NCBI RefSeq assembly: GCF_900129575.1 | Contig: NZ_FQWE01000004.1 | Location: 340,618 to 404,617 of the forward strand | Direction: 5' to 3' | DNA: 64,000 nt | Source of the DNA: Flavobacterium segetis | GTDB lineage: Bacteria > Bacteroidota > Bacteroidia > Flavobacteriales > Flavobacteriaceae | Shown here: one piece after another, positions 8,676-18,329 of the stretch | How the letters are laid out: the number at the start of each line of letters is the position of its first letter | Position numbering within the stretch: the first letter of the stretch is position 1 | Program-made: the position numbers and the translations under genes | Notes under the pieces: model-generated | The model's database searches: none | Told to the model about the DNA's origin: nothing | What the model saw: only the letters and a program-made list of their open reading frames with translations

Positions 8676-10319
8676 TTACTTCGCTTTTAAACTGCTTTTT
8701 AAATTTATATTTTCGAAAGTCGAAATGTCAATAACTTCTTCTAGATCTAAGTCGAAAGAAACAGAGATGCTATCTCCAATAATCGTTACAGGCAATTGAT
8801 TTGATATTTGAGAAGAACCCACAAATATATTCGGATAATCTTTTACTTTAAAATAGTAAAAACTATTCCCATTTTTAACATCATTTTGGATTCGAGTTAC
8901 CACTGATTTTACCACTTTTCTATTGGAAACCGAATTCGGATTTATTTTATTATCGGCCATATTATAAACATTCTTGAAAGAAGTCAACGTTTCTCGCATG
9001 GTATTCCCCACTCCAACAATAGTATAATCAGAAATATCAACCATAGCAAACATTTTTACTAATCCTCCATCGTCTTTCAGCGTCATTACATAAGCCGGAA
9101 TATTATTTATGTTGTATGGAATAGGCAGCGAAGCTCTATACCCTTTTTCTTGAACTTTCCCTTGTGCTGAACTTTGTGCAGCATATTCTGTAGCGCCACT
9201 TTGCTTGTAAAAAGTAGCTTCTTTAGTTCTTGTATCCACAAGTACGAAACCTACCGCTGACTCGTCTTTTCCTACCGATGTTAAGCCAGTATACCAATAC
9301 GATTTATTATCTTTTCCATAAACTAATGTCAACCCTTCCGTAATTTGAAGTTTGTCTGCATTGGAAAAATTCCAATACCCACGAACATATTCTCCCCAGT
9401 CATTTAACTGATCTTCTATAATATCTAAAGGCTGAATTCTATCAACCCATAGTGGTGTTTTTGCAATAGTATATTCAGACATGGATCCTGATTGTGCATC
9501 AACTAGAATAATTCCAGTCGCTTCTTTTCCTGCAAAACCAATCGTTTTTTCATATTTCGTAATTACCCAAAATGGATTTCCAGCGTCATCAATCTCAAAA
9601 CTAAAATCAGTTAAACCTACTGTTGCGTTTCCATTAAAATAGACATGACGATGAATTTCACTACCAAAATAAGCGTTAGGTTGATATTTTATCTTAATTT
9701 CTTTTCCACTCACTTGCTGTACTAATTTAACATCACGCTCATTAGTTGCAGAAACCATTACATATCCTGCCGTTCCTTCTTTATTATTAAACCATTTTAA
9801 AAATCCTGAATGTAATAAAGGAGCGACCCAATAGAGTTCACTTCCCACTTTTTGAATGCAAAAATCACCCAACTCTACTTGACTTCCAAGAGCGGGTTGT
9901 GATCCTAATATTTTTTCTCCTAAAAGATAAGCAAGCTCTTCATCAACCACTCGTATTTTATCTATCGAAATTGGAGCGATGTGATTGGTTATTTTTTGAC
10001 CGTTTTTTACTTCTCCAATTAATTTTTGATAAGAATCACTTCTAAACATTTTTAAGCTAGTAAAAAAAGGAAGTAAAACACAATAGACTAACAATATCGC
10101 TATTGAAACATATAAAAGCTTACTTGGCATCTTAGCTAGCTTTACCTGATTGGTTTTCTGTGAAACAGAAATCCCTGCAGATAGTACCACCGCAATGATT
10201 AGTACTATTATCATTATAAAAGCAAATCCCGTAAAACCGTAATTTAGAACTGGTAAATTGATGTAAAACAGTAATAAAGTAACTACAAGAAGTGCTGTAA
10301 TGGACAATATTTTTTTCAT
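8676..10319 (-). CDS. Unrecognised membrane-anchored protein with large non-cytoplasmic domain
   Basis: The 547 residues begin with three hydrophobic helices (about 3-22, 28-50 and 70-92), followed by a 450-residue soluble, beta-rich region with no further membrane segment. Conserved-looking stretches are ELAYLLGEKILGSQPALG near 128-145, NNKEGTAGYVMVSA near 178-191 and IGFAGKEATGIILVDAQSG near 260-278. These read like repeated sheet modules that present bound ligands or a cofactor, but no catalytic motif is visible and I do not recognise the family with confidence. It is a single gene. GC and codon use look like the neighbours, so it does not look newly acquired. Confidence 0.7.
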   Translation of the reverse strand: MKKILSITALLVVTLLLFYINLPVLNYGFTGFAFIMIIVLIIAVVLSAGISVSQKTNQVKLAKMPSKLLYVSIAILLVYCVLLPFFTSLKMFRSDSYQKLIGEVKNGQKITNHIAPISIDKIRVVDEELAYLLGEKILGSQPALGSQVELGDFCIQKVGSELYWVAPLLHSGFLKWFNNKEGTAGYVMVSATNERDVKLVQQVSGKEIKIKYQPNAYFGSEIHRHVYFNGNATVGLTDFSFEIDDAGNPFWVITKYEKTIGFAGKEATGIILVDAQSGSMSEYTIAKTPLWVDRIQPLDIIEDQLNDWGEYVRGYWNFSNADKLQITEGLTLVYGKDNKSYWYTGLTSVGKDESAVGFVLVDTRTKEATFYKQSGATEYAAQSSAQGKVQEKGYRASLPIPYNINNIPAYVMTLKDDGGLVKMFAMVDISDYTIVGVGNTMRETLTSFKNVYNMADNKINPNSVSNRKVVKSVVTRIQNDVKNGNSFYYFKVKDYPNIFVGSSQISNQLPVTIIGDSISVSFDLDLEEVIDISTFENINLKSSLKAK

Positions 10320-10555
10320 GATTTAATTTTTTACTAAATTAGTATAAAAATTGGCAATATGTTACAGGAGAAATAAACTCAATAATAGTAAAGCTAGTTT
10401 AATAATTATAATTTCTACTCACTATTTTACGACCAAAGTAAATCAGATTGCGACAAATTCCTTAAAAAATAGTAGTTTTACAATTGATTTTTTTTTGAAG
10501 TCTAAAAATAATAATCGTTCAATATAAATAATTTACTAAAATAAATTCAACATAA

Positions 10556-11428
10556 ATGAAAGCATACGTATTTCCAGGTCAGGGTGCACAATTCACAGGA
10601 ATGGGCAAAGATCTATATGAAAATTCACCATTGGCAAAAGAATTGTTTGAAAAAGCAAACGAAATATTAGGTTTCCGTATTACGGATGTAATGTTTAACG
10701 GTACTGCAGAAGAATTAAAAGAAACTAAAGTAACGCAACCAGCAGTATTTTTACATTCGGTTATTTTAGCAAAAACATTAGAAAATTTCAAACCAGAAAT
10801 GGTAGCAGGTCATTCGTTAGGAGAATTTTCGGCATTAGTTGCAAATGGTACATTATCATTTGAAGATGGTCTAAAATTAGTTGCCCAGAGAGCGCTAGCA
10901 ATGCAAAAGGCTTGTGAAATCGCACCATCGACTATGGCTGCCGTTTTAGGATTAGCAGACAATATAGTTGAAGAAGTTTGTGCTTCAATTGATGGCGTTG
11001 TTGTTGCGGCAAATTATAATTGTCCCGGGCAATTAGTTATTTCTGGAGAAACATCAGCAGTAGAAAAAGCATGTGAAGCTATGAAAGCAGCGGGAGCAAA
11101 GAGAGCTTTGCTATTACCTGTAGGCGGCGCATTTCACTCACCAATGATGGAACCAGCTAGAGAAGAATTAGCAGCTGCTATTGAAGCGACTACTTTCTCT
11201 AATCCTAAGTGTCCTGTGTATCAAAACGTCACTGCTAATGCAGTTTCATCACCAGATGAAATTAAGAAAAACTTAATAATACAATTGACCGCTCCTGTGA
11301 AATGGACGCAATCAGTACAACAAATGATTGCTGACGGAGCTACATTATTTACTGAAGTTGGTCCCGGAAAAGTTTTGGCTGGATTAATTGGTAAGATTGA
11401 TAAAGAAGCAGCGACTGCAAATGCTTGA
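10556..11428 (+). CDS. fabD: Malonyl-CoA:ACP transacylase
   Basis: Loads malonyl groups from CoA onto acyl carrier protein for fatty acid synthesis, in the cytoplasm. In the 290 residues: the N-terminal PGQGAQFTGMG (7-17), the nucleophile elbow GHSLGE (85-90, Ser87), the catalytic histidine in GGAFHSPMMEP (H194), QNVTA and a C-terminal EVGPGKVL. Length is typical. It stands alone rather than in a fab cluster. A very long hairpin follows. Confidence 0.95.
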   Translation: MKAYVFPGQGAQFTGMGKDLYENSPLAKELFEKANEILGFRITDVMFNGTAEELKETKVTQPAVFLHSVILAKTLENFKPEMVAGHSLGEFSALVANGTLSFEDGLKLVAQRALAMQKACEIAPSTMAAVLGLADNIVEEVCASIDGVVVAANYNCPGQLVISGETSAVEKACEAMKAAGAKRALLLPVGGAFHSPMMEPAREELAAAIEATTFSNPKCPVYQNVTANAVSSPDEIKKNLIIQLTAPVKWTQSVQQMIADGATLFTEVGPGKVLAGLIGKIDKEAATANA

Positions 11429-11454
11429 AATTAGTGTTCACTGATCACTATTTT

Positions 11455-11518
11455 TATAATTACAAAATCCTCATAAATAGATTTTTATGAGGATTTTGTA
11501 ATTATAAATCGTTTTTTT
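11455..11518 (+). terminator. Long perfect hairpin terminator after fabD
   Basis: A perfect 23-bp stem (11455-11477 with 11484-11506) with a 6-base loop is followed by TTTTTTT at 11512-11518. The stem is much longer than the other terminators here. Confidence 0.8.
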
Positions 11519-11582
11519 CTTCACAATGATTATTCAAAATTCCTATAATCAAATAATCATCGCCCTACTTTTCAAAAAAAAC

Positions 11583-11731
11583 CTACCAAGTGGTTCGTTT
11601 ATTGGAGTTGTAGAAAGTGTGATTTTCGCCTAAATTCGGAAGTCTTACTAATGTATTATGATGAGGAAATGTGTAGCTATCTTTACTAACAAAATCATAA
11701 ATTTTATCTAAATAATCTATAGCATTACTTT
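11583..11731 (-). pseudogene. Decayed gene 3' end, unknown family
   Basis: On the minus strand an open stretch of 48 codons runs from an upstream TAA to a TAG at 11583-11585. It contains no start codon, but reads like real protein (NAIDYLDKIYDFVSKD, then LVRLPNLGENHTFYNSN). It looks like the last third of a lost gene. I do not recognise the family; a short C-terminal domain ending in TTW would fit a toxin-type end, but this is only a guess. Confidence 0.4.
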
Positions 11732-11806
11732 AATAGCTAAAATATTTTTTGTGGAATTAAATAAAAACCAACTCTTGAAATCGACTATTTAATAAATCGG
11801 AAAAAA

Positions 11807-11989
11807 TTACTTTTCCCAATTCCATAAATTTATTTTCTTATGCATTTCAGCATTTGCTTGTTCTACTGTTAAACCTTTTGCGAACTCCTTATCAAAATCA
11901 ATATTTTCTCCAATACCATTTTGCTTTATAATGTTTTTGTAAGCTGACAATGACTCCTCAGCTTTGTTTGTATTTGATTTTTGTCGTTC
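11807..11989 (-). pseudogene. Decayed gene 3' end, unknown family
   Basis: On the minus strand 60 codons are open between a TAG and a TAA, with no start codon before the last dozen residues. The translation (ENIDFDKEFAKGLTVEQANA, then EMHKKINLWNWEK) has the composition of a real helical protein. It lies just upstream, on the same strand, of a second remnant at 11583-11731, so the two may be what is left of a two-gene unit. The family is not recognised. Confidence 0.4.
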
Positions 11990-12020
11990 CTAATGAATGT
12001 ATTAGTGAAACTAATTTAAA

Positions 12021-12058
12021 CTAAAAATCCCAAACTACCATTTTGATACTTTGGGATT
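12021..12058 (-). terminator. Terminator after galE
   Basis: AATCCCAAA (12026-12034) pairs with TTTGGGATT (12050-12058). On the minus strand it is followed by TTTTT. Confidence 0.75.
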
Positions 12059-12082
12059 CTCATTAAATACACCTTCAATTAT

Positions 12083-13096
12083 TTAACCTCTAATCTTCTG
12101 TTCCCATTTCCAGGCGCTTGCCATTGCTTCATCAAGCGTAGATTGTGCTTTCCAACCAAGAATATTATTTGCCTGATCAGTATTGGCGTAAGCCGAAGTA
12201 ATATCTCCCTCTCTACGACCTACAATTTTATATGGCAATTTTTTTCCACTTACTTTCTCAAACGAATGAATCACTTCTAATACAGAACTTCCGGTACCAG
12301 TCCCTAAATTAAAAGTTTCTACGTTTGACTTATTTTTTTTATTCAGCAATCTTTGTAATGCTATTACATGAGCTTTCGCCAAATCAACGACATGAATATA
12401 ATCACGAACCGCTGTTCCATCTGGAGTTGGATAATCATCACCGTAAACAGATAATTCTTTTCGTAAACCAAAACCTGTTTGAGTAATAAAAGGCACAAGG
12501 TTTTGCGGAATACCAAGAGGTAATTCTCCTATTTCGGCGGACGGATGAGATCCAATAGGATTAAAATACCGAAGCAAGATTGCATTGATATTAGTCACCT
12601 TTGCAGTATCGGAGATAATTTCCTCCCCTATTGCTTTGGTATTTCCATAAGGTGAAAGTGCTTGCTGCAACGCAGCATCTTCTGTTATTGGCATTTTTCC
12701 AGCTTGACCATACACAGTACAAGAAGAACTAAAAATGAAATTAGCCTCTGATTTCTGTTGTAATTGTTGCAAGATGTACACTAAAGCATTGACGTTATTC
12801 TCATAATACAAAAGCGGATTTTCAACACTTTCTCCTACTGCTTTTGAAGCTGCAAAATGAATCACACCTGAAATGTCTTGATGTCTTTTAAAAAAATCTT
12901 GTACTTGCTCTTTTTCTCGCAAGTCTAAATTTTCAAATTGTGCGACTTTACCAGTGATATTTTTGATTCCGTCTAAAACGCTTAAGGACGTATTAGATAA
13001 ATTATCAATGATAATCACTTCAAATCCTTCATTTTGCAATTCTACCACCGTGTGTGATCCTATAAAACCCAAACCACCCGTAACTAATACTTTCAT
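12083..13096 (-). CDS. galE: UDP-glucose 4-epimerase
   Basis: Interconverts UDP-glucose and UDP-galactose (or the N-acetyl forms) with bound NAD+. The 337 residues show the Rossmann motif GGLGFIGSH (7-15), the active-site SSSCTVYG (123-130), and Y150xxxK154 in SPYGNTK. Length matches GalE. It lies 30 bases downstream of the DegT aminotransferase gene on the same strand, so the two probably form one unit supplying nucleotide sugars for surface polysaccharide; the exact sugar cannot be read from sequence. Confidence 0.93.
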   Translation of the reverse strand: MKVLVTGGLGFIGSHTVVELQNEGFEVIIIDNLSNTSLSVLDGIKNITGKVAQFENLDLREKEQVQDFFKRHQDISGVIHFAASKAVGESVENPLLYYENNVNALVYILQQLQQKSEANFIFSSSCTVYGQAGKMPITEDAALQQALSPYGNTKAIGEEIISDTAKVTNINAILLRYFNPIGSHPSAEIGELPLGIPQNLVPFITQTGFGLRKELSVYGDDYPTPDGTAVRDYIHVVDLAKAHVIALQRLLNKKNKSNVETFNLGTGTGSSVLEVIHSFEKVSGKKLPYKIVGRREGDITSAYANTDQANNILGWKAQSTLDEAMASAWKWEQKIRG

Positions 13097-13126
13097 CCTT
13101 ATCTACTGTTTTTACAACAAACGTTA

Positions 13127-14257
13127 CTATTTTAAAAATTCTAAAATACTATCTGTTATATATTTAATTTGTTCATCATCCAATTCCGTGTGCATCGGTA
13201 GTGAGAGTACCTCGGTTACTAATTGATTAGTTATTGGAAAATCTTCTTCCTTGTATCTAGCATCTTTATAGGCCTTTTGGGAATGCAGAGGAATTGGATA
13301 ATAAATAGCACAAGGAATTCCTTTATCCAATAAATGTTGCATTAACCCATTTCTATCTGCTGCTATAATACGCAGCGTATATTGGTGAAAAACATGACAA
13401 TCGCAAATATCACAAATAAAAGGTGCAATTATATTTTTATGTCCATCTAAGGCAATTGAATATTTTCTAGCCGCATCTTGCCTTGCTTTTCCATATAAAT
13501 CAAGCAAAGGTAATTTAGCATTTAAAACTGCTGCTTGAATACTATCTAAACGGGAATTAACACCTACTACATCGTGATGGTAGCGTTCGTACATTCCATG
13601 ATTTACAATCCCGCGCAGTTTGTGCGCTAAAGCATCATCATTTGTAAAAATAGCACCTCCATCTCCATAACATCCTAAATTTTTAGATGGAAAAAATGAA
13701 GTAGCTCCCACATGACCTATCGTTCCCGCTTTTTTCTTAGTTCCATCAGAAAATTTACAATTTGCACCTATTGCCTGTGCATTATCTTCAATAACATACA
13801 AATTATATTCTTTAGCAATAGCCATAATCGCTTCCATATTAGCAGCACGGCCAAATAAATGAACCGGCACAATGGCTTTTGTTTTTGGTGTAATTGCTTT
13901 TCTAATTCCTTCTATTGAGATGTTCATATTATAAAGATCAACATCTACTAAAACTGGTGTTAATTGTAATAATGCAATGACTTCAACGGTTGCTGCAAAA
14001 GTAAAGTCAGCGGTAATCACCTCATCACCAGGTTTTAAATCAAGACCCATCATTGCAATTTGCAACGCATCAGTTCCATTTGCACAAGGTATCACATGTT
14101 TTACATCTAGATATTGCTCTAAAGCTTTTTGAAATTGATGCACTTGTGGCCCATTAATATAAGTATTAGTTTCTAAAACTTCTTGAATAGAATTATTAAC
14201 GGTGTCTTTAATTTTATAATATTGACTCTTTAAGTCAACCATTTGGATTTTTTTCAT
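13127..14257 (-). CDS. DegT/DnrJ/EryC1/StrS-family sugar aminotransferase
   Basis: A PLP-dependent enzyme that aminates a keto sugar nucleotide for surface glycans. In the 376 residues: GTDAL (61-65), the PLP-contacting IEDNAQAIGA (156-165), the Schiff-base lysine in FFPSKNLGCYGDGGA (K192), and HQYTLRI near the C-terminal arm. Typical length for the family. It is the first gene of a two-gene unit with galE, with a good promoter 62 bases upstream. waaA (lipid A Kdo transfer) lies divergently on the other side, so the neighbourhood concerns envelope sugars. The specific product (for example a 3- or 4-amino sugar) is not determined. Confidence 0.88.
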   Translation of the reverse strand: MKKIQMVDLKSQYYKIKDTVNNSIQEVLETNTYINGPQVHQFQKALEQYLDVKHVIPCANGTDALQIAMMGLDLKPGDEVITADFTFAATVEVIALLQLTPVLVDVDLYNMNISIEGIRKAITPKTKAIVPVHLFGRAANMEAIMAIAKEYNLYVIEDNAQAIGANCKFSDGTKKKAGTIGHVGATSFFPSKNLGCYGDGGAIFTNDDALAHKLRGIVNHGMYERYHHDVVGVNSRLDSIQAAVLNAKLPLLDLYGKARQDAARKYSIALDGHKNIIAPFICDICDCHVFHQYTLRIIAADRNGLMQHLLDKGIPCAIYYPIPLHSQKAYKDARYKEEDFPITNQLVTEVLSLPMHTELDDEQIKYITDSILEFLK

Positions 14258-14318
14258 CTATTTTTTTGTTTAAAATTAGAAAAGTCTATTCGTGCAGACA
14301 TTTCCTTAAAACGATGAA

Positions 14319-14349
14319 CAAAAATAGTTATTAATTAAGTTCGAACCAA
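14319..14349 (-). promoter_or_regulatory. Promoter for the DegT-galE unit
   Basis: On the minus strand TTG (14347-14349) and TATTTTTG (14319-14326) are separated by 20 bases, a textbook Bacteroidota promoter. Confidence 0.55.
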
Positions 14350-14471
14350 CGCACAAATATCAAAAAAGAACTATTCTTATTAAGAGCAACAATCTTTGTG
14401 CGATAAAATTAAAAATTTGTTGACAAGAAATTAAAATAAAGAAAACGTATTTTAGCAAAAAAATATAATTA

Positions 14472-15713
14472 ATGCTTTTTCTCTATAATTTAGCGGTTCA
14501 ATTTGCTGGTTTTTTATTAAAAACGATCTCTCATTTTAGTCCAAAAATGAAGTTATTTATTGATGGGCGAAAAGATGTTTTTCAGATACTAGAACAAAAT
14601 ATAAAGTCTACTGACGCTACAATTTGGTTTCATGCGGCTTCCTTGGGCGAATATGAACAAGGTTTACCTGTCATCGAAGCAATTAAAAAACAATTTCCTA
14701 CTCATAAGATTGTGCTTACTTTTTTTTCTCCATCAGGTTTTGAAGTTCGCAAAAACAATACGATTGCAGATGTAACGGTTTATTTACCACTAGACACTAA
14801 GAAAAATGCGCAAGAATTTTTAAAATTCGTTCATCCTGAATTAGTGTTTTTTATCAAGTATGAATACTGGCTCAATTACTTAGCCGAACTTAAAAACCAA
14901 AATATTAAAACCTATTTAATATCGGGGATTCTAAGAGACAATCAACTATTTTTTAAATGGTACGGTGGGTTTTATCGAAAAGCATTAGAGACATTCACCT
15001 ATTTTTTTGTTCAAAACGAAAATTCGAAAAAACTTTTGCAGCAACTTGGCAAAAACAATGTCTCGGTTTCTGGCGACACAAGATTTGATCGTGTTGTAAA
15101 CATTTTAGAAAAAGATAATACTTTAGATTTTGTTTCTCAATTTAAAAATAATGAGCTTCTTGTTGTGGTTGGGAGTTCTTGGCCAAAAGATGAAAAATTA
15201 CTTGTCGATTTTATAAATTCGAATCCTATTAATCTTAAGTTTATAATTGCACCACACAACATAAAAGAGGAACAAATTAAAGAATTGCAGAAAAGCATCT
15301 CCAAAAAAACAATTTTATTTTCAGAAAAAAACCAAAGAAATTGTGCTGACTTTGATGTTTTTATAATTGATACAATAGGAATTCTGACAAAAATTTATAG
15401 TTACGCCGACATTGCTTATGTAGGTGGCGGATTTGGAAATCCTGGTGTACATAATTTATTAGAACCCGCAACTTTTGGTATTCCTATAATTATTGGACCT
15501 AATTATTCCCATTTTGCAGAAGCAACAGCATTAGTAAATTTAGAAGGTTGTGTCGTGACAAGAAACGAAAAAGAATTAAAAGAAGCCTTTTCTAATTTAA
15601 TTCATAACGAAGATATTAGACATGAAAAAGGACATATTTGTCACACTTTTGTGCAAATGAACAAAGGAGCTACTTCAATTATTTTAAAACACATTTTAAA
15701 TGATACAATTTAA
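14472..15713 (+). CDS. waaA: 3-deoxy-D-manno-octulosonic acid (Kdo) transferase
   Basis: Transfers Kdo from CMP-Kdo to the lipid A precursor at the inner membrane. The 413-residue protein begins with a short hydrophobic anchor (residues 1-20), then a GT30 N-terminal domain with HAASLGEYEQG (about 55-65) holding the base glutamate, and a GT-B C-terminal domain with VGSSWPKDE (about 234-242) and YVGGGFGNPGVHNLLEPA (about 316-333), the CMP-binding part. Whether it adds one or two Kdo residues cannot be told. The next gene overlaps its end by 14 bases. Confidence 0.93.
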   Translation: MLFLYNLAVQFAGFLLKTISHFSPKMKLFIDGRKDVFQILEQNIKSTDATIWFHAASLGEYEQGLPVIEAIKKQFPTHKIVLTFFSPSGFEVRKNNTIADVTVYLPLDTKKNAQEFLKFVHPELVFFIKYEYWLNYLAELKNQNIKTYLISGILRDNQLFFKWYGGFYRKALETFTYFFVQNENSKKLLQQLGKNNVSVSGDTRFDRVVNILEKDNTLDFVSQFKNNELLVVVGSSWPKDEKLLVDFINSNPINLKFIIAPHNIKEEQIKELQKSISKKTILFSEKNQRNCADFDVFIIDTIGILTKIYSYADIAYVGGGFGNPGVHNLLEPATFGIPIIIGPNYSHFAEATALVNLEGCVVTRNEKELKEAFSNLIHNEDIRHEKGHICHTFVQMNKGATSIILKHILNDTI

Positions 15714-16146
15714 GCCTGTAGTAATTACTGATATTGACTCAATAGTATTCATGATGCAAGAGTTTTATGCAATTGATAATTACCCTATTGATGTTGACGT
15801 TTCTAAAGCTTTATGGAGAGCGTTTATTTCTAATGAAAATCTAGGGAAGTCTTGGCTAATAGCTCTCGATGATGAAATCGTAGGATACGTAATATTAACT
15901 TTTATTTTTAGTTTCGAATATCAAGGGAGGATAGCTTTTTTAGACGAATTATTTGTAAGTAAAAAATATAGAGGAAAAGGAATTGGGAGTAAAGTCCTAG
16001 CATTTATTTTAGCGGAGAGTAAAAAATTATCGTTGAAATTGATTTATTTAGAAATAGAAAATCACAATGAAAACGCACAAAAATTGTATATTGCCAGCGG
16101 TTTTGAATTACATAATCGGAAATTAATGGCGCGCAAAATCAACTAA
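15700..16146 (+). CDS. GNAT-family N-acetyltransferase
   Basis: A 148-residue acetyl-CoA-dependent acetyltransferase. The acetyl-CoA-binding loop is in KKYRGKGIGSKVL (about 87-99), preceded by a beta-bulge strand IAFLDELFVS and followed by LEIENHNENAQKLYIASGF (about 118-136), where the asparagine-alanine-tyrosine triad is typical. The substrate is unknown. It overlaps the waaA stop by 14 bases, so it is translationally coupled to waaA; this may be convenience rather than shared function. Confidence 0.88.
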   Translation: MIQFKPVVITDIDSIVFMMQEFYAIDNYPIDVDVSKALWRAFISNENLGKSWLIALDDEIVGYVILTFIFSFEYQGRIAFLDELFVSKKYRGKGIGSKVLAFILAESKKLSLKLIYLEIENHNENAQKLYIASGFELHNRKLMARKIN

Positions 16147-16169
16147 AATTACAAACTAAATACATAAAC

Positions 16170-18329
16170 ATGAAATTTTTAAAATTATTCCTATTATTAT
16201 TCGTCATTCAAACACAAGCGCAACAAGGCGGAATGTGGATTCCTTCTCTATTAAAAGGAATGAATGAAACAGAAATGAAAAATCTAGGCATGAAAATGTC
16301 TGTTAAAGAAATTTATGATGTAAATAACTCGAGTATTAAAGATGCAGTTCCACATTTTAATGGTGGTTGCACCTCAGAAGTGATTTCTCCCAAAGGCTTG
16401 ATTCTAACCAATCATCATTGCGGGTATTCCCAAATTCAATCCCATTCGACAGTTGAAAACGACTATCTTACTAATGGTTTTTGGGCTTACAAAATGGAAG
16501 AAGAGTTACCTAATGAAGGTTTAACTGTCACTTTTATAATAAAGATTGAAGATGTAACTGCAGCAGTTTTAAATGGAACCGAAGTACTTATAAATGAAAC
16601 TGAAAAGCAGAAAAAGATACAAGAAAACATTTCCAGTTTAAGCGCTTCTTTAGCTAAAGAAAATTGGCAAGAAAACAAGATTCGAACTTTTTATGAAGGA
16701 AACCAATACATGCTGTTTGTAACTGAAACATTCACTGATGTTCGATTAGTAGGTGCTCCACCTACATCAATTGGAAAATTTGGTTCCGATACTGACAATT
16801 GGGTTTGGCCGCGTCACACGGGAGATTTTTCCTTATTCAGAATTTATGCTGACAAAAACAATCATCCAGCAAAATACTCTAAAGATAATGTTCCTTATAC
16901 ACCAAAACACTTTTTACCGATTTCACTTGACGGTATAGCTGAAGATGATTTCTCTCTCGTTTTTGGTTATCCAGGAAAAACAAATGAATATTTACCAGCA
17001 GTTGCTATCGAGCAAATTATAAATGAACTAAATCCAGCTAAAATTGAAATCAGAGATAAAGCTTTAAAAGTAACTGATGGGTTTATGCGAAAAGATAATG
17101 CAATTAAGATTCAATACGCTTCAAAATATGCAAGTATTGCGAACTATTGGAAAAAATGGATTGGCGAAACACAAGGGCTCAAGAAATCTAATGCTGTAGC
17201 TGTAAAAAGAGAAGCTGAAAAAAATTTTCAGCTAAACATTATAAAAGCAGGAAAAGAAAAAGAGTATGGAACGTTATTAGCTGATTTTGATAAAAACTAC
17301 ACTGCAATTGCACCATACGCAGTTGCAAGAGATTATTTTATGGAAATTGTACTACGTAATACTGAAATGCTGAGTACAGGATATAAATTGTATCAGTTAG
17401 AGCAAGTTTATAACACTAGAGGTGAACAAGCTTTTAATGACAGAAAAAATAATTTAGTTACTGGTTTAGCAGACTTCTATAAAAACTTTAATGCTTCAGT
17501 TGATGAAAAGGTTTTTGAGCAATTACTAGAGTTGTATGCCACGAAATCAGCTAAACAATTTCTGCCACAGAGTTTAATGAATGTAAACACTAAAAAGTTG
17601 GCCGAAGAAATTTATAGTAAATCAAAACTGAAAGATTATAGTAGTTTAAAACAGCTACTTTCGGGAGATGCGAAAACAGTAATTTCCAATTTAAATAGTG
17701 ATCCTGGATTTAAACTAGTTAAAGAATTAGGAGAAATTTACACAAAGGAAATCGCTCCGAAATATGACGAAATTAATCTTAACATTACAGCGCTTCAACG
17801 CACTTACATGAAGGCACAATTAGAGCTTAATAAAAATAGTAGAATATTCCCAGATGCTAATAGCACCCTGCGAGTAACTTATGGTAAAGTGAAAGGCTAT
17901 GAACCAAAAGATGCTACTGTTTACACTCCAGTAACGTATTTAGACGGTGTTATGGAGAAGTACGTTCCAGGAGATTACGAATTTGATGTTCCAGCAAAAT
18001 TAATTGATTTATACAACGCTAAAGATTATGGACCTTATGGTGAAAATGGTAAGATGCCTGTTTGCTTTATTGGAACAAATCACACTACGGGAGGCAACTC
18101 TGGAAGTCCAGCAATAGATGCTTATGGAAATTTAGTTGGATTAAATTTTGATCGCGTTTGGGAAGGAACTATGAGTGATATCTACTATGATCCTAGTATT
18201 TGTAGAAATATTATGGTCGATATTCGCTATGTTTTATTTATTATGGACAAATATGCAGGGGCTCAAAACCTAATAAGTGAATTAAAACTGGTTCACCCAA
18301 AGAAAAATAAAGCAGTAAAAAACAAATAA
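16170..18329 (+). CDS. S46-family dipeptidyl-peptidase, DPP11-like (acidic P1 specificity)
   Basis: A periplasmic serine exopeptidase that removes dipeptides from the N-termini of oligopeptides. The 719 residues start with a signal peptide (residues 1-18). The chymotrypsin-like triad is seen as H83 in TNHHCGY, an aspartate in PRHTGDF (about residue 215) and S644 in TGGNSGSP. In this family the residue 18 after the serine decides specificity: glycine in DPP7 and arginine in DPP11. Here it is R662, in LNFDRVWEG, so cleavage after Asp/Glu is expected. The residue is seen directly; the specificity is family knowledge. It starts 23 bases after the GNAT gene. Confidence 0.9.
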   Translation: MKFLKLFLLLFVIQTQAQQGGMWIPSLLKGMNETEMKNLGMKMSVKEIYDVNNSSIKDAVPHFNGGCTSEVISPKGLILTNHHCGYSQIQSHSTVENDYLTNGFWAYKMEEELPNEGLTVTFIIKIEDVTAAVLNGTEVLINETEKQKKIQENISSLSASLAKENWQENKIRTFYEGNQYMLFVTETFTDVRLVGAPPTSIGKFGSDTDNWVWPRHTGDFSLFRIYADKNNHPAKYSKDNVPYTPKHFLPISLDGIAEDDFSLVFGYPGKTNEYLPAVAIEQIINELNPAKIEIRDKALKVTDGFMRKDNAIKIQYASKYASIANYWKKWIGETQGLKKSNAVAVKREAEKNFQLNIIKAGKEKEYGTLLADFDKNYTAIAPYAVARDYFMEIVLRNTEMLSTGYKLYQLEQVYNTRGEQAFNDRKNNLVTGLADFYKNFNASVDEKVFEQLLELYATKSAKQFLPQSLMNVNTKKLAEEIYSKSKLKDYSSLKQLLSGDAKTVISNLNSDPGFKLVKELGEIYTKEIAPKYDEINLNITALQRTYMKAQLELNKNSRIFPDANSTLRVTYGKVKGYEPKDATVYTPVTYLDGVMEKYVPGDYEFDVPAKLIDLYNAKDYGPYGENGKMPVCFIGTNHTTGGNSGSPAIDAYGNLVGLNFDRVWEGTMSDIYYDPSICRNIMVDIRYVLFIMDKYAGAQNLISELKLVHPKKNKAVKNK

